A stretch of 64,000 nt of DNA from Schistocephalus solidus (lineage: Eukaryota > Platyhelminthes > Cestoda > Diphyllobothriidea > Diphyllobothriidae): positions 60,722 through 124,721 of the forward strand of contig WEDG01003354.1 in assembly GCA_017591395.1 (NCBI GenBank), read 5' to 3'. Numbering within the stretch: position 1 is the stretch's first letter; each line of letters begins with the position of its first letter. Shown here in pieces: positions 24,901 through 35,602 of this stretch. The notes beneath the pieces are model-generated. The model was not told where the DNA came from. It saw nothing but the letters and a program-made list of their open reading frames with translations, and did not search any database. The translations under genes and the position numbers were made by a program.

Positions 24901-25980
24901 CAATACTTTTTTCACATATATTACCTAAAAGTCTGTTTTCTTAATCTCTATTTGGTACATGGAAAAACTTAATTGCCTGCCTAAGCTAGCATGAGTTTCT
25001 ATTCTTTAAGCCCTAGTTAGGTAAAAATCCTCCACTGAACACAAGGTCTGATATTTACCAAAGTAGTAACTCAGACAGTATAAAATTTGAAGAAGACGTA
25101 ATTTTCTATCAAACGACCACAATAAATAATATTTTCGTGCGTTTTTTTTCTGTAAAATATACTTGAATTAATAAGAGCATTGAAAATTAATGAGAAAATT
25201 GCTTCCTACCTAAGCAGCTATTTTGTTTGCGGGCGGTCACAAGGAAGCTATTCAAAAGCCGGCATCCTACTGTGACTGGCATATCTCGGGCTTAGGCTCC
25301 CCGAAAATCAATACGACAACCCTAATAAAGTGATTTGTTTGAATCGAAAACAAATTTAAGGATTTTGGTTGACACATTATGAGATAGGGAATCTTCTGTT
25401 CAGAGAGAAGGAGAGTCCTGCTTAGTAAACAATCAGTCCCAATTCGGTACGGGGAAAAATTTAACACCCTGCGTAAGCTAGCACTATTTTTGGCCTCTAA
25501 GCTCTCGTTAGTGAAAAATTCCCCACTGAACAGTAGGTCTGACGCTCACCAATGCACGAGCACAGACACCGACTCTGAACGTTTAACGCCTCTCCCAAGA
25601 GCAGTCTATTTTGTTTCGCTGGTTAGAGATTTGCAGATTGAGAGGCCTATGTTAATATTCATTTTATTCATCCATCTTTTTACCTTCTGTAGCGTTTTTT
25701 GTTTGATTCCCTATCAGATGACCCGTTTCTCCTTGGTCTTTCCCACTTAGGAGCTAAAGAAAACATTGCTCCGCTTTCAAACTCGGTAGAAGCTGACAAT
25801 CCCTCAAAAGTCCCCTCACCCCTCCCAACAGCCGCTGTCCGAGATGCGCAGAACTCTGGACCTGTATTTCTGTGGGAAGTCGACTCTGCTAAGCACACAG
25901 GCGCCCAGGAGCCAGACGACGGGCGACGACGGCAGCAGAGAGAAAAGATGGCCGAAGAACTGGGCTGCAAGCCATCTTAA
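9993..25980 (+). CDS. SPDL1: Spindly-like dynein adaptor, 8 exons placed (5' end missing)
   Basis: Spindly links dynein-dynactin to the RZZ complex at kinetochores. Exons: 9993-10304, 11510-11692, 13969-14070, 16377-16487, 16602-16742, 19020-19105, 20739-20926 and 25751-25980, about 450 residues. All have AG acceptors and GT donors. The first five junctions are phase 0; the last two split codons (GA|A and G|GA) that rejoin without a stop. The protein is almost wholly coiled coil. Exon 3 ends in GNSIFSE and exon 4 opens with LEDRR, matching the conserved GNSLFAEVEDRR-type Spindly segment. The reading frame ends CKPS, a CaaX box, as expected for a family whose human member is farnesylated. The first exon found aligns roughly with human residue 50-60, so an N-terminal exon carrying the dynein-binding CC1 box must lie upstream. 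The introns hold RTE and CR1 relics. The main alternative is another coiled-coil dynein adaptor, but the motif plus CaaX box favours Spindly. Confidence 0.85.
12005..12340 (-). mobile_element. RTE 3' end relic in a Spindly intron
   Basis: The minus-strand reading gives EPSRSAATNYHMWRGTIHEI followed by IEAGYIRPDHSCNKY, the C-terminal tail typical of the RTE family at 47860-51190. The last 40 bp of the two copies also match at the DNA level (cttgttac-gctgtgatca). The rest of the fragment is diverged. Confidence 0.75.
12599..13112. repeat. Diverged 259-bp tandem duplication in a Spindly intron
   Basis: Unit 1 (12599-12857) and unit 2 (12858-13112) share ttctttcaacc-cctct, gcctttgga-tgtc, tttttgacatttatctga and actttagtattttttg-type segments in the same order at an offset of 259. 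Confidence 0.75.
14695..15605 (-). mobile_element. CR1-like LINE 3' part in a Spindly intron
   Basis: The minus strand encodes the RT C-terminal region in two frames: 15601-15311 (LPEVEAQKDLGVWITPSLKP) and 15387-14935 (FVRPKLEFSIQAWK, LDYRQLRGNLIHAFSML, FFFSNRVIKAWNALS). The 3' UTR ends near 14700 in TTCAGTTCAG, a pentamer tail shared with the element at 63.5 kb. It is 5'-truncated with a few shifts. Confidence 0.85.
18733..18753. repeat. (CT)n microsatellite in a Spindly intron
   Basis: An uninterrupted run of CT dinucleotides, about nine to ten units long. Confidence 0.9.
20308..20545 (+). repeat. tRNA-like repeat, copy T3, T-arm deleted
   Basis: GGCCTCGTAGCTCAGTTGGC, followed by TAGAGCG, has a good D-arm with box A. 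The sequence then jumps from the anticodon arm to CGAGGTCGCCGAG, missing about 26 nt with the T-arm. A 140-bp leader (gattgattgcttaggaaatc) is shared with T4. Confidence 0.6.
22195..22375 (-). mobile_element. Very decayed RTE fragment in a Spindly intron
   Basis: The minus-strand reading VEDELKLQAYDHRCLKSIHR, followed by SASNDTV, matches the RTE segment VEDERKLEVFDHHCLRTI...SNETVR seen intact at about 48270. Only about 60 codons are recognisable. Confidence 0.6.
23263..23485 (-). repeat. tRNA-like repeat, copy T4, D-arm deleted
   Basis: The minus strand has GTGGGTTCGAATCCCAC, a perfect T-arm, and TTGGCTGTACTAAAGCC, but the D-arm is cut to GGTGACTAGAGCG. The leader matches T3. With U33 in the anticodon loop, the putative anticodon is ACT (Ser-like), and a long variable region would also suit tRNA-Ser origin; this is inference. 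Confidence 0.6.
24030..24240. repeat. Dispersed repeat R1, partial copy 3
   Basis: The segment gtcaccgtccctg-gcccac and a following variant of cacatggtggac parallel R1 copy 1. Divergence is high and only about 200 bp can be followed. It lies in the last Spindly intron. Confidence 0.45.
24575..24715. repeat. Dispersed repeat R1, partial copy 4
   Basis: It shares gtagatgctgcg with copy 3 and the cacacggtggaaac block with copy 1. Roughly 140 bp are recognisable. Confidence 0.4.
24875..25560. repeat. Direct repeat pair of about 160-190 bp, spaced about 530 bp
   Basis: Ggagtcctgctt-gtaaac, the ctaagctagca stretch and ccactgaac-aggtctga occur in order at 24879-25060 and 25408-25545. A further shared block, agagcagtct...gctggttag, lies at about 24703 and 25600. 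Confidence 0.6.
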
Positions 25981-26205
25981 CACTTTTGTTACTTCGATGG
26001 CATATTTGCATTTCTAACTTTGTCGATCCGATTGAGGTTAACTGTTTTCTGCTATTTTTATACCACTTTCGTGTTGGAAGTTGGTCTGTTGAAGAAAATG
26101 CCCTTTTGGCTCTCACTCTTTTTCCCTTTTGCAAGTGCGTGGAGGATCTCCTATTACACGTTTTCCTTCCTTCCCGCATGTTTTTTTCTGATTACCTGTT
26201 CAACT

Positions 26206-26211
26206 ATTAAA
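26206..26211 (+). terminator. Possible polyadenylation signal of the Spindly-like gene
   Basis: An ATTAAA hexamer lies about 225 nt downstream of the TAA that ends the last Spindly exon. ATTAAA is the commonest variant of AATAAA. No canonical AATAAA was seen nearer the stop codon, so this is the best candidate 3' end. Confidence 0.4.
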
Positions 26212-26456
26212 ATTGACAGAATTTGACAATATGCTTTGGTCCGCGATCATGTATCAACCGTCCTTCCGATGGTCACCCACCGTCTGAATCAACTCAATGA
26301 CAGTTGGCACACTCATCAGTTATGCGACACCTACAAATAAATGTAAATTATTTAATGCCATATGCGTGGATATTTGAGGTCCAGAGATCTTATTGGGCTC
26401 ATCATCCCCCGAAGAAGGAACGAGTTCATGAGCCAAAATATATTCGGACTGACGTC

Positions 26457-28532
26457 TCAGAAACCCTCGATTCCACCGTCAGAGTAGGGTGTTGGCCTTG
26501 ACTGCTTCACTCCTGACGCATTCCTGATATTATATCTGTGCCCCATACACGAACTTTTACTAGCCTGTTCGCTGCTAATTAGCGTTGACCTCTCCAGGAT
26601 TGACCGCTTGTCGGCTCGCGTGACCACTGTCCCCGTTGCGGCTGTCGTAAGTGTTGGCATGTCAACTTGCTTGTTGGCCGGCCCTTCGTCAGCCAACGGA
26701 CTGATCAGGTGTTGGTGCCCGTGCGAGTTCATTTGGGTCTTGATGGCGCGACAGTGAGGTGGTGTTCCACGCTGGCCACGTGACCTCGGACCGGCTCCTC
26801 TTCTGTTTTTCGCTGGCATTAGTTGTCTACCAAGCGTGATTTTGCTCTACTGTCCTATTCGGCTTGTGCTTAGCGTCTGGTAGGCGGGCTGCACCTCTGT
26901 GGCTCCGCTGAGTGTGCCAGTCGAGTCGCAGCCTTCGAGCATCAGTCTGGTTATCTTATCATTGGCTCGGGCGTTTTCCCTCGTTTTCTGAAAGCCGAAA
27001 CTATGATTCTGTTGTACGTAGCCATAGACTATGGACGGCTTAACGTAACGGATGATTGCATGCTGGCGTTTCTGCAATATTCTGCCAAGGCATTTGTCCG
27101 TCTCGCCAGCATACTTCTCATTACAATTTGGTATGCTATGCTGTAGACCACTGCTGATTGTTGTTTCGCTGGTATCGGGTCCTTGAGCCTCGTGATTTCG
27201 TCTGATTGGCGCCTCCGGCTTATGGGGTACACCGATCCCGAATGGTTTCAGGATTCTTGCCGTCTCCGTCAATACGTTCGTCATATAAGGGATTGCGAGC
27301 CAGAACTTCTTCGTTCGACCGCTTAAGGCGAGGCTTCCTAAGACACTTGTGTATGAAGGAATTCGGATAGCCGTTGGATTTGAAAAGGACATTTAAGTAC
27401 TTAATCTCCTCCTTCCTCCCATTGTTGTCGCTGTAGTGTTTGAACGCATTGGAAGAGGGTTTTGACACAACTGCGTTTGTGACCAACTGGGTTGTTCTGC
27501 CAAGGGGAAATGCGCCTGGCGTTAGTTGCTTTATGATAGACCTTTTTCCTTATCTTCCCGTCTGCACGTCGCTCCTTTGATGATGACGAAGTTTTGTTGA
27601 CGTCTCTAGCCCAGAACTTCGGGGGGTACAAGCTGAACACCAGCCGCTCGAGTATTTGAAAAACCGTTTCGGTAATTAGTCCAAACAGAGGCAAGTCCAT
27701 CGTCGTCCTTTTCTTTTGTTCCTAAACCTGACCGTTAAACGTGAAGGTTTGAGGGCACAGTTCCAGGATCTCGATTATGTGCACTTGCTTGAAATTTTGG
27801 TCGCTTTCATCATACGTTTCTCGGAGAAGACTGTCGATATCCAGACCGGGCGGAATAGACGTGAGCAACAAGATCAACATCAAACGATACCATCACTTCG
27901 TCCGCCTCCGATTCCAGGTTTTGGATACGACTCAGAAAGTCCTCCGCACAATTCATGATCTTCTCTGAATTCATGGTAAGGAAACAGTCGCCGTTACAGC
28001 CACTTGGGCAACCCAAAGGTAGGGGTGTCACGTAAGGACACAATGGGTCCTAAGGGCGCTCTTGGTTTGTGCATCTTTGGTAGGCCGTAGAAGACCGCCA
28101 TCGCAGCATCATTAGCCCTTGCAGCTAACGTCCTCTTCCCGTAAGGGCTCCTGTCTTCCTCAATTTGTCTACGTTCTTATTAATGTTTTCGAGCATTTAA
28201 ACTCCCTCCCAGTCAATGGCGTATAAGATTATTGATTATTAGATTTCCAGCTTCTTACGATACTCGGCGTTATCCATAACGAACGTCGAGCGCCTCTTGT
28301 CGGTGGTTAGGGTAATTGTTTCTTTCGGAAGATCTTGGGCTTCTGGTTCGGAAATCGTTATCTGACGTTTGTGCTGGAGAATTAAAGACGATACTTGTTG
28401 ACGCATGTCATTATTCCACACCTCATCTGCCTCGCATTTCTGAAGTGCCTGTTCGTAGGATTCAATAAAGTCTTCTGTTCGAGCATCTCTTGTACAAAAC
28501 TTCGCTTCATAGGAAAGAACCGCTAGCCGCAA
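26457..28532 (-). mobile_element. Penelope-like retroelement relic with GIY-YIG-type C-terminus
   Basis: Minus-strand fragments run collinear with Penelope-like proteins: N-terminal part 28532-28239 (ITLTTDKRRSTFVMD), RT start 28043-27810 (ADEVMVSFDV), RT end 27700-27401 (GLITETVFQ, PKFWARDV) and linker 27486-27220 (NGYPNSFIHKCLRKP). The 27392-26847 stretch includes IPYMTNVLTETARILKPFGI and then the endonuclease region, split over two frames. Many frameshifts separate the pieces, and the catalytic YVDD is lost (DVNK). Family knowledge: Penelope elements join an RT to a C-terminal GIY-YIG nuclease. Confidence 0.85.
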
Positions 28533-30110
28533 CTGCTACCCTTATTGTTAGCGGTGTCCTGCAGGGTACCATGCTAGGCCCTCTTGTTTTTTGTTTTACA
28601 TTAATGTTATTTCATCTGCAGTTAAACGCTCTCAATCTTTTATTTATGCAGACGGTCGTAAATGCGTGTATTCTTTCTCTAAATCTATGGTCAAACGATG
28701 CTTAGAAGAAATCCATGCAGACTTGCATGCGCTTTTTGCGTGCAGTTTAAGGTGGAAAATAGAATTCTTACCTTCTAAGTGCCGTTATATGTGTCTTAGG
28801 CCTGAAAAGGTAGCACAACCAGTTATTTTTTAAGACACTCCTATGACTGACTGTCAAGGACTTTGGTTTAAGCCACACTAATAATTTAGGTCTATCTCCT
28901 CACGCCGATAAAATTACGGTCAAAGCTGCCCAGATTTATGAATTTATTTCTTATAATTTCTACCTTTCTGAAATTAAATTAAGACTTTATCGAATGTTTG
29001 TCCTTTGCATCCTTGAATATTGCTGCCCATTCGTTAGTTTAATAAGCGAGTCTAACCGTTCTAAAATGTAAAATGTCAAAAGATGCCAGCTAACTAACCT
29101 AAAGTGTCTATGGGTTCGGAGACTGGAAGCTGGCTTCTGCCTCCTTTCCGCCTTGATATTAGTTCAAATCTTCCCGGGATTTCAGCGTTTTCTTCCGTTA
29201 GTCTTCTTTACGACGTAAGTAATTCTTAACTGATTATGCCTCCTCTCGTATCCTCCACTTCTAAACGTTCGCCCTTCTTTGCGTCCAGCTTTCTTTGGAA
29301 TTACCTGCCAATCGATATAAGGTTGTCAAATAATCTATTTGTTTTCCAGCGTAGACCGTACATTTATCTCAACACTGATTCGATTAACATTTTATTTTTC
29401 TTATCTTTTCCAAGCAGTTTTCTCCATGATCCTGAGAAAGGACCATCGGGAATTTAGGAGACCGTCTCCAAATTGCGTTTCGTTGGATTGTGTCCCCCCA
29501 GGAAGCACGATATCTCCATAACCCAACCTCCTTCAAATTATCGGATTCATATGGACGTGCACTGTTTAAATGGCGTCCGTTTCGTTTGCTGTTCACCATC
29601 ATCAGAAATCTATAATGCCCACTCAGCAGATGTCGAGGCCTCATGTCCATTGTCGGTTTTCTCATGCGAACTACCACCCCTGAGCGCAATGTATTTACGT
29701 CTTCGTGCTCACTTAATGGTATGCCTTTATGGTTTAATCCTACGCTCAGAAGTAACCTACCCTGTCTTTTCATATCCTTTAGCGAAGCAATTTTTTCTCC
29801 TGCACTTCTTTTCAAAGTGGGGGCTCCCTGAACTTCTCTCCTGCTTTCATTACAAGATTTTTTCACTGCGTTGTTCTGATCTCACTATTTTTCTACAAAT
29901 TGTAAATTGTTGTTTTATAAGGATAATTCGACGGTGGATGGGAAGATATCTGCTTACTATCCATAACACTATTTCTAAATTCTGCTGTATATCTGGTCAC
30001 TCTCACAAAGCACCGTTGTGCATATTGTTGTTATTTTACGCCAGCGCTAACTTTGTTTTTATAATGCACCCTGGGTGCTTACAATACAAATTAATTTATT
30101 TACATTCGAC
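28515..30110 (+). mobile_element. LINE A: 5'-truncated CR1/Jockey-like element
   Basis: Sequence starts inside the RT (VLQGTMLGPLVF) and continues through FIYADG (the YADD box with Asp changed to Gly), LRWKIEFLPSKCRYMCL and the C-terminal FLWNYLPIDIRLSNN, with a shift and stops between. A long 3' untranslated part, collinear with LINE B, follows to about 30110, ending in AT-rich repeats. It abuts the Penelope relic at about 28515. Confidence 0.8.
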
Positions 30111-30494
30111 TGCAAGCTGACAAGTACTGTTATATTGTTCGGTGGTCATTTGCTTCTTGAAGTCTGCCATCGTCTGTGGCAATAGATTACTGTTAAGAGA
30201 AGTGTAGAAGTGTTGTTAATTCAAGTACAAATTTGAGAGTGAACTAATAGTACACTGTCTGATGTTACCAGCGTCAGATTTCATTGTCAATTATTAGTGA
30301 TGCTTTGGGATATTTTCCCTCATGGGAGCTTAGCTAGCAAAAATTTTCTTGCTCTTTTTGGCTGGCTTCACACTCATGTTCCGTGCCAGAAAAATGATTG
30401 ATCTGGACAGTGCCTGGGGCCTGGGAGTAGGAAAAGAAAGTTAGCTCGATAGCTCAGCGCACTATACTCACCGTAAACGATCTGTGGCGCCTGA

Positions 30495-30970
30495 AAATGT
30501 AGCTTGAAGGTTGTCAACTGACCTCACGATCGGCCCAATGTGTGTTTGTGTGGAGTAGCTGACTGGCGAACCGAGATTCAGGTTGTAATGGGGCCTCACT
30601 CCGTGTGATCCGAGCCAGGTGTAACGGCACGCTTAGGGGTGACTCCGGCAGCGTCAACCACCTGCGCTGTCTAACGCCTCTGATCATGACCTCGGGCCCT
30701 GGTGAGGAGGATGAAAGAGTGCAGTATGTGCAGGACAAGTCGATTACGAACATAATCTAATTCGCGCGCAATTCACCATACCTGCGCCCACTCTGGCTTG
30801 CTGCACACAGCGGGCTTCATTGAAATTGACGTTTGAACTGTCGGTTATGCAATAAGCTTCATGCATAAGTATTACTGAAACGTGCGGTGGTATGTCAAAC
30901 GACAATAACCAGGTAATGCAGGGTGTCAGGTTTACGATACGTGGAGAGGTGGTCCATATTAGGGATGCGT
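30495..30970. repeat. Dispersed repeat R1, copy 2
   Basis: The best partner of the repeat at 4140-4700, in the same orientation. It ends with gcagggtgtcaggttta and ggtccatatta, which match the end of copy 1. No terminal inverted repeats or obvious target duplication were seen. Confidence 0.65.
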
Positions 30971-31861
30971 TGAGGGCATTATCATGCGTAATGCCACATT
31001 GGTCCAGCTTCGTCCTAAAACGTCTGCATATTTCAGCATAGGGACATCGAAAGACGTGAAATTATATTTTCAACCGCTCCATTAAATAATAATGATCTTC
31101 CGCATATCCAGCATAGCTTCAGCCGCAAGTTGTCTGACTGGATGAACCCGCAGTCTCATCTTGGTTGCCGACTCGAAGAAATCACCGTTATGAGACAGTG
31201 CTATTGACCATATATGGTGCACACTATTTGTCGCACGTCACGCCATATCGGTCTATAACTGAACGGGAAAATATTAAGATTGGATAAACCTGTTTTATTG
31301 GGTGTTGAGGCCTGTTGTGTGACCATTTTGTATGTCATCCTTTAAATTTTTTCGAGGACGCTGGCGTTTTTAATATTACAGTCTCGGCTTGATCGGCTAA
31401 GTCCAGTTGCAATCGCAAAATGTACGAAACATATTGACAAAGAGGTATATACAAAGACTTGAGAAAGTCCGCCTGTCAAGTTACAGGAGTAATATTGCAA
31501 CTTTTGACACCTTCGAGCAGTGATCCGTATGCTAAAATCCTGCGCGTCCGCTAGTTGTAACAGTGTTTCATTTAATTGGTAAGCCCAGTGGCCCAAAGAC
31601 CCTGTTCTGCTGCTCCGCAGAATGTTGCACTGGCGCATATTTAACGACGAGAGTTAGTGATTCGACGATTGTTTAAATCGGTTTAGGTGTGCTGTCAAAT
31701 TCTCTTCACTTTTTTAACCAAACATCCGGGTCACGCCAATGTCAACTATTTTCGGAATTGCACTTACGGCACCTCAAGCGTTCTTAGGCTTTCAAGTAGT
31801 ACAACAGCCATTTATTACCCTTTTCTGGTGTATGGCTAGCATCCATGACGGTTACGCTTAT

Positions 31862-32225
31862 AGCTAGTCAATACGCATTATGATCACACCTGAGGTGGTG
31901 AAAAGTAGCCCCTATCGTTAAATGAGTTCTGCAACGAAGAGGAACGTTTTGAACTCTCATCAGCATGTTGGTCCTACCTCGCGCATATGCTTTTCGTCTT
32001 AAAAACCCACAGCCTCTATTCAACAAATACCTTTCCATAAAATTGCCCAAGCAATTTTTTATCATTAATTTAATTATTTTTTTATCTCACTGATTTGTGT
32101 CCTTTGGCATAGCCAAGAACCTGACCTTCTATTCATAACTTAACTGTACACGATTGTGCATCCGTTTTATTTATTTTTCTAATGACAATGCCCTTCCGGG
32201 TACTCAAATAAAAACATCTATCTAT
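31862..32225 (+). repeat. LINE-like 3' end, copy 1 of an inverted pair
   Basis: It matches, in inverse orientation and along its whole length, 33930-34325. It ends gtactcaaataaaaacatct plus further (ATCT) units, the pattern of a non-LTR 3' tail. It has no intact frame. The family is not recognised. Confidence 0.7.
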
Positions 32226-33929
32226 CGGAAACTGATTCAGTCAGCATCTAACTTTGAACTGAATTTTCTCTGTGGAGATATTTGCACCCAAGCATCGTGG
32301 TGTCTGCGCATCAGCAATCCACTGCCCAAATAAAGCATTTCCTTCTTGTTGCTTTCCTGTTCCTTATAATGTGATGGTGTCCGGTTTGTTATAGTAATTC
32401 ACGTCTACATATCTCCCAGGTCACCAAATTAGCAACCTCCAAAGTATGACATATGCATTACAGTCTAATGTCACAATTCCGTTTTGGTTCCTCAGTTTTG
32501 GTGTCATATTGGGTAGAGAAACGAATAGCTATTAGAGTAGGCTTTACATGACAGGAAGGCAAATAAATTAAAGAAAGGGGATCAGTGGCTTATAGTTAGT
32601 TACCTTGAACACCCAGACTCGCCAGCCCTAGCTTTATGTAGCCTAGGGCATGGCATGCTTCATGGTGTGGTCTTTTTTGCTAAATAGGAAAAAACCTGCG
32701 CTGTTTTCCTTTGCGTAAGCGGGTGGAACAGTTTTACTGGGTTTGCATGTGCATGGGATATCGAAAACTTCCCCGTGGGATTTAAGCACGTCCTTTTAGT
32801 GAGTGGCTTTTTATAGAATCGTCAGGCCCCACAACGATTCCTTTCGGTAGGTTTGCCTGTATTTGGGATTGTTTTCCGTGTGTGGGCTCTTAGAATATTC
32901 CTACCTGGTTTCCTAGCCCAGGTTCTTAGCTGGCGGATGCGCGCGCACTACGTAGGTCCCGATCAAACAAATTATGAGAAGCAACTGCACCATTAAATGC
33001 TTTTGTGGTGCGAAAACAAACTCCTGTCTTCTGTTCTGTTTTAAAGTGTATTATACAGAATGGAGTGTGGTGACCATAATATTGTCGGTGAAAATACGAG
33101 AAGGTAAATCGCGATGGCACATTTATTCGGTTTATAGGCTCTCAATAAAAACTTCAATGAAAGCTGAGCCATAAACTGCAGACGAATAAAACGCACATAA
33201 CTACTTTGTTGCAGAAAGGTACGTATATTGTTTGCTGTCAAACGGGAGTGTTTCGCGACTCCATTTCGAGAAGAAAGCCAACGTGAACAGATAATGTAGA
33301 TCTAAAAAATATGTACATTAATAAAGATCGGTTTCAGGGCTCATTTTACTGCATATTTTACTGGTGACTTGAAAAGATTTTTATGAATAAAACTCAAGGG
33401 AATTAAAGGTCAGGAAAAGGGTTTTTGGAAAATTTAAATTGCCATCTTATCTGCAAATTTCCTGTGCTTTAAGACGCAACATGAGTGTTATATAGATAAA
33501 TAAGTGGACAGAAAATACTCTGTCCTATTTATACTATAGCTATTTGCACCCGCGCACTTAATGCTTTCAAATTAGTAAAAAGTAAATTTATGGCTAAATC
33601 GTGGTGAAAAGGTTCACATGCGTAGATGTCGATTCCATTGTGTTTCATCGGTTGCCATTTTAACACGCTAAAATTCATCGAACATAATGATGTAGACCCT
33701 CCTTTAGTTGTTCAAAAGAAAAATGGCTTTTATAATTGGACATCTGTGATAAACCTTTCACTGGTGAAAACGTTCAGTCGGGACTCGTTTCAAAATTCCG
33801 TCTGACAATCTTGTCAGAAACGGATTGAGGTCGTGATCATGCGCGGCTAGAAGTAAGCCCAGATAGGCTTTGTGATAATTGCTCACCGCCGGTTTGATCG
33901 ATACAGGCGGCCAGAAAGTGGAGCACTTT

Positions 33930-34325
33930 AATAAATAGATAGATGTTTATTTGAGTACCCAGAAGTGCACTCTCGTTGGAAAAATAAAACAAACGTGAAA
34001 TCATGTATAGTTTATTTATGAATAGCTTCTTGGCGATGGCAAATGACACAAATTAGTGTGGTCAAAAAATATATGAAAAGAGCAGACAGTGAAAACCTCA
34101 TTGGGTGCTTTTATGGAAGAAGGTGTATTTTGAATAGAGTTTTTGGGTTTAAATGTCTAAAAAACGATCGCTCCTGGGAGACAAACATACGCGTTAGGTA
34201 GGACCGACATGCTAATGAGAGTGTATGAGAGTTCAAAACGCTCCTCCTCGTGGGAAAAATCATGTAACGACAGGGCCTACTTTTCACCACTGCAGGTTTG
34301 ATCCCAATGCGTATCAAGTAGCTAT
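33930..34325 (-). repeat. LINE-like 3' end, copy 2 of an inverted pair
   Basis: The reverse-complement partner of 31862-32225. Shared blocks include the ggtaggaccgacatgct and ctacttttcaccact segments and the (AGAT)n tail at the low-coordinate end. A 1.7-kb spacer separates the copies, and the LTR element sits about 190 bp beyond this one. Confidence 0.7.
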
Positions 34326-34422
34326 AAGCCAATCATTAAGCGATACTAGAGACCGGAAACCTTTGCGGGCATCATCAGTACGCTTAGTGTCAAACGAAGA
34401 AAGGACGGTAGAGATCTTGAAG

Positions 34423-34457
34423 ATCATGGTCAAAAATTCCAGAGAACTGACCATGAT
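34423..34457. repeat. Perfect 10-bp inverted repeat (hairpin)
   Basis: ATCATGGTCA and TGACCATGAT are separated by 15 nt. It lies in the stretch between the inverted LINE-like copy and the 5' LTR. Confidence 0.6.
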
Positions 34458-34519
34458 ATTCTCATTGCTGCTTTCTCAGACCAGTGATAGAGAAACTCAA
34501 AACGATCGTCAGCAATCCG

Positions 34520-34955
34520 TGTAACGAAGACGGGACCCGCAGTCGGGTCGCGGCACAAGGCTGAAAGGGCGCATGATGACGTACGCCGAAACAGGCGAAG
34601 CCAGCTGAGAAAGACGCGTAGGAAATCAGGCAACCAATCAGTTTGCGCCTCTGCACCGAGCACGGGTGAGGCCCTGACGCACGTAGGCAGCCCAAACTTT
34701 CAAGAAGTTTCCGCAAGAGGTTTCCACCGTGAGATGCGACCAATCAATGCGAGCCATGTTGAAGGCCAGAAGGTTCCAGAACGCTCTCCGCTATTGTCAC
34801 GCCATTGGCCGGATTGTTCGAGAACAGCAAGAACTCAATGTATAGACGAGAGTTAATGAGTTGAAGATCCGCTGTCTTCTGTCGGCTCAGAATACAGTGG
34901 TTTTCCCAGAAACCAACTTTGCCTTCTCATCTATCACACCCGTCGTGATGGAACA
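34520..34955 (+). repeat. 5' LTR of the Ty3-type element
   Basis: A direct repeat partner of 39208-39643, starting TGTAACGAAG and ending GGAACA. TCCG lies immediately upstream. Confidence 0.9.
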
Positions 34956-34981
34956 AACTGGCGACGCAGCTGTCTGAACTT

Positions 34982-35602
34982 ATGCAGCCGTCACTCGACG
35001 CACAATGGACCAGTTTTGCGGCGCTGCTTTCAGAAATGCAAAAAGTTAAACTCCGGCTGGGAAGAACAAACAAAGAACTTGAAGACCGGATCACAGAGTT
35101 TAATTACCGTCCCGATGGTGGCGTCAATTTTGAAGTTTGGTACTGCAAATATTCAATTCTATTTTAAGAGGCAGGCTCAGATTTTGAGGACAAAAAGAAG
35201 GTGGAAGTCCTGCTTTTGAAGCTAGGCCATCGTGGACATAAGCGGTACGCCAAGTTCATTTTGCCAAAGAAGCCGGTAGATATTTCATTTGAGGAAATGG
35301 CTAAGCATTTGAAATCATTGTTTAGTTTCTCAAAGTCCTTATTCAATCGACGTTACGAGTGTTTTAACATAGAACGGCAGTCTCATGAAGACTATTTTGA
35401 CCTAGCTGGCCGATCGAATGATGCCTATAATCAAGCAGACTTAGAACAGGCCCCTAGTCAGCAGATAAATGCACTCCTTTTCATTAAATCACTAACTCTG
35501 CCGGAGGATGCTGACGTCCGCACACGATTGCTCGCTCAGTTAGATAAGAAAGCCAAGATGACGGTGCAACAACTAGCAGAGGAGTATGAATATCAAAAGT
35601 GA
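34982..35602 (+). pseudogene. gag: gag (capsid) region of the Ty3-type element, frameshifted
   Basis: Two open stretches in different frames, 34982-35167 and 35201-35602, encode the N-terminal and capsid parts of Gag. The second contains the helical segment LLFIKSLTLPEDADVRTRL and a C-terminal QLAEEYEYQK, the usual layout just before the zinc-knuckle region. A shift between the two stretches breaks the frame. Assignment rests on position between the LTR and the zinc knuckles and on the capsid-like profile. Confidence 0.7.

Noticed and set aside
29473..30120. 215-codon open frame on the plus strand
   Set aside because: It lies in the 3' untranslated part of LINE A, collinear with LINE B where the frame is not kept.
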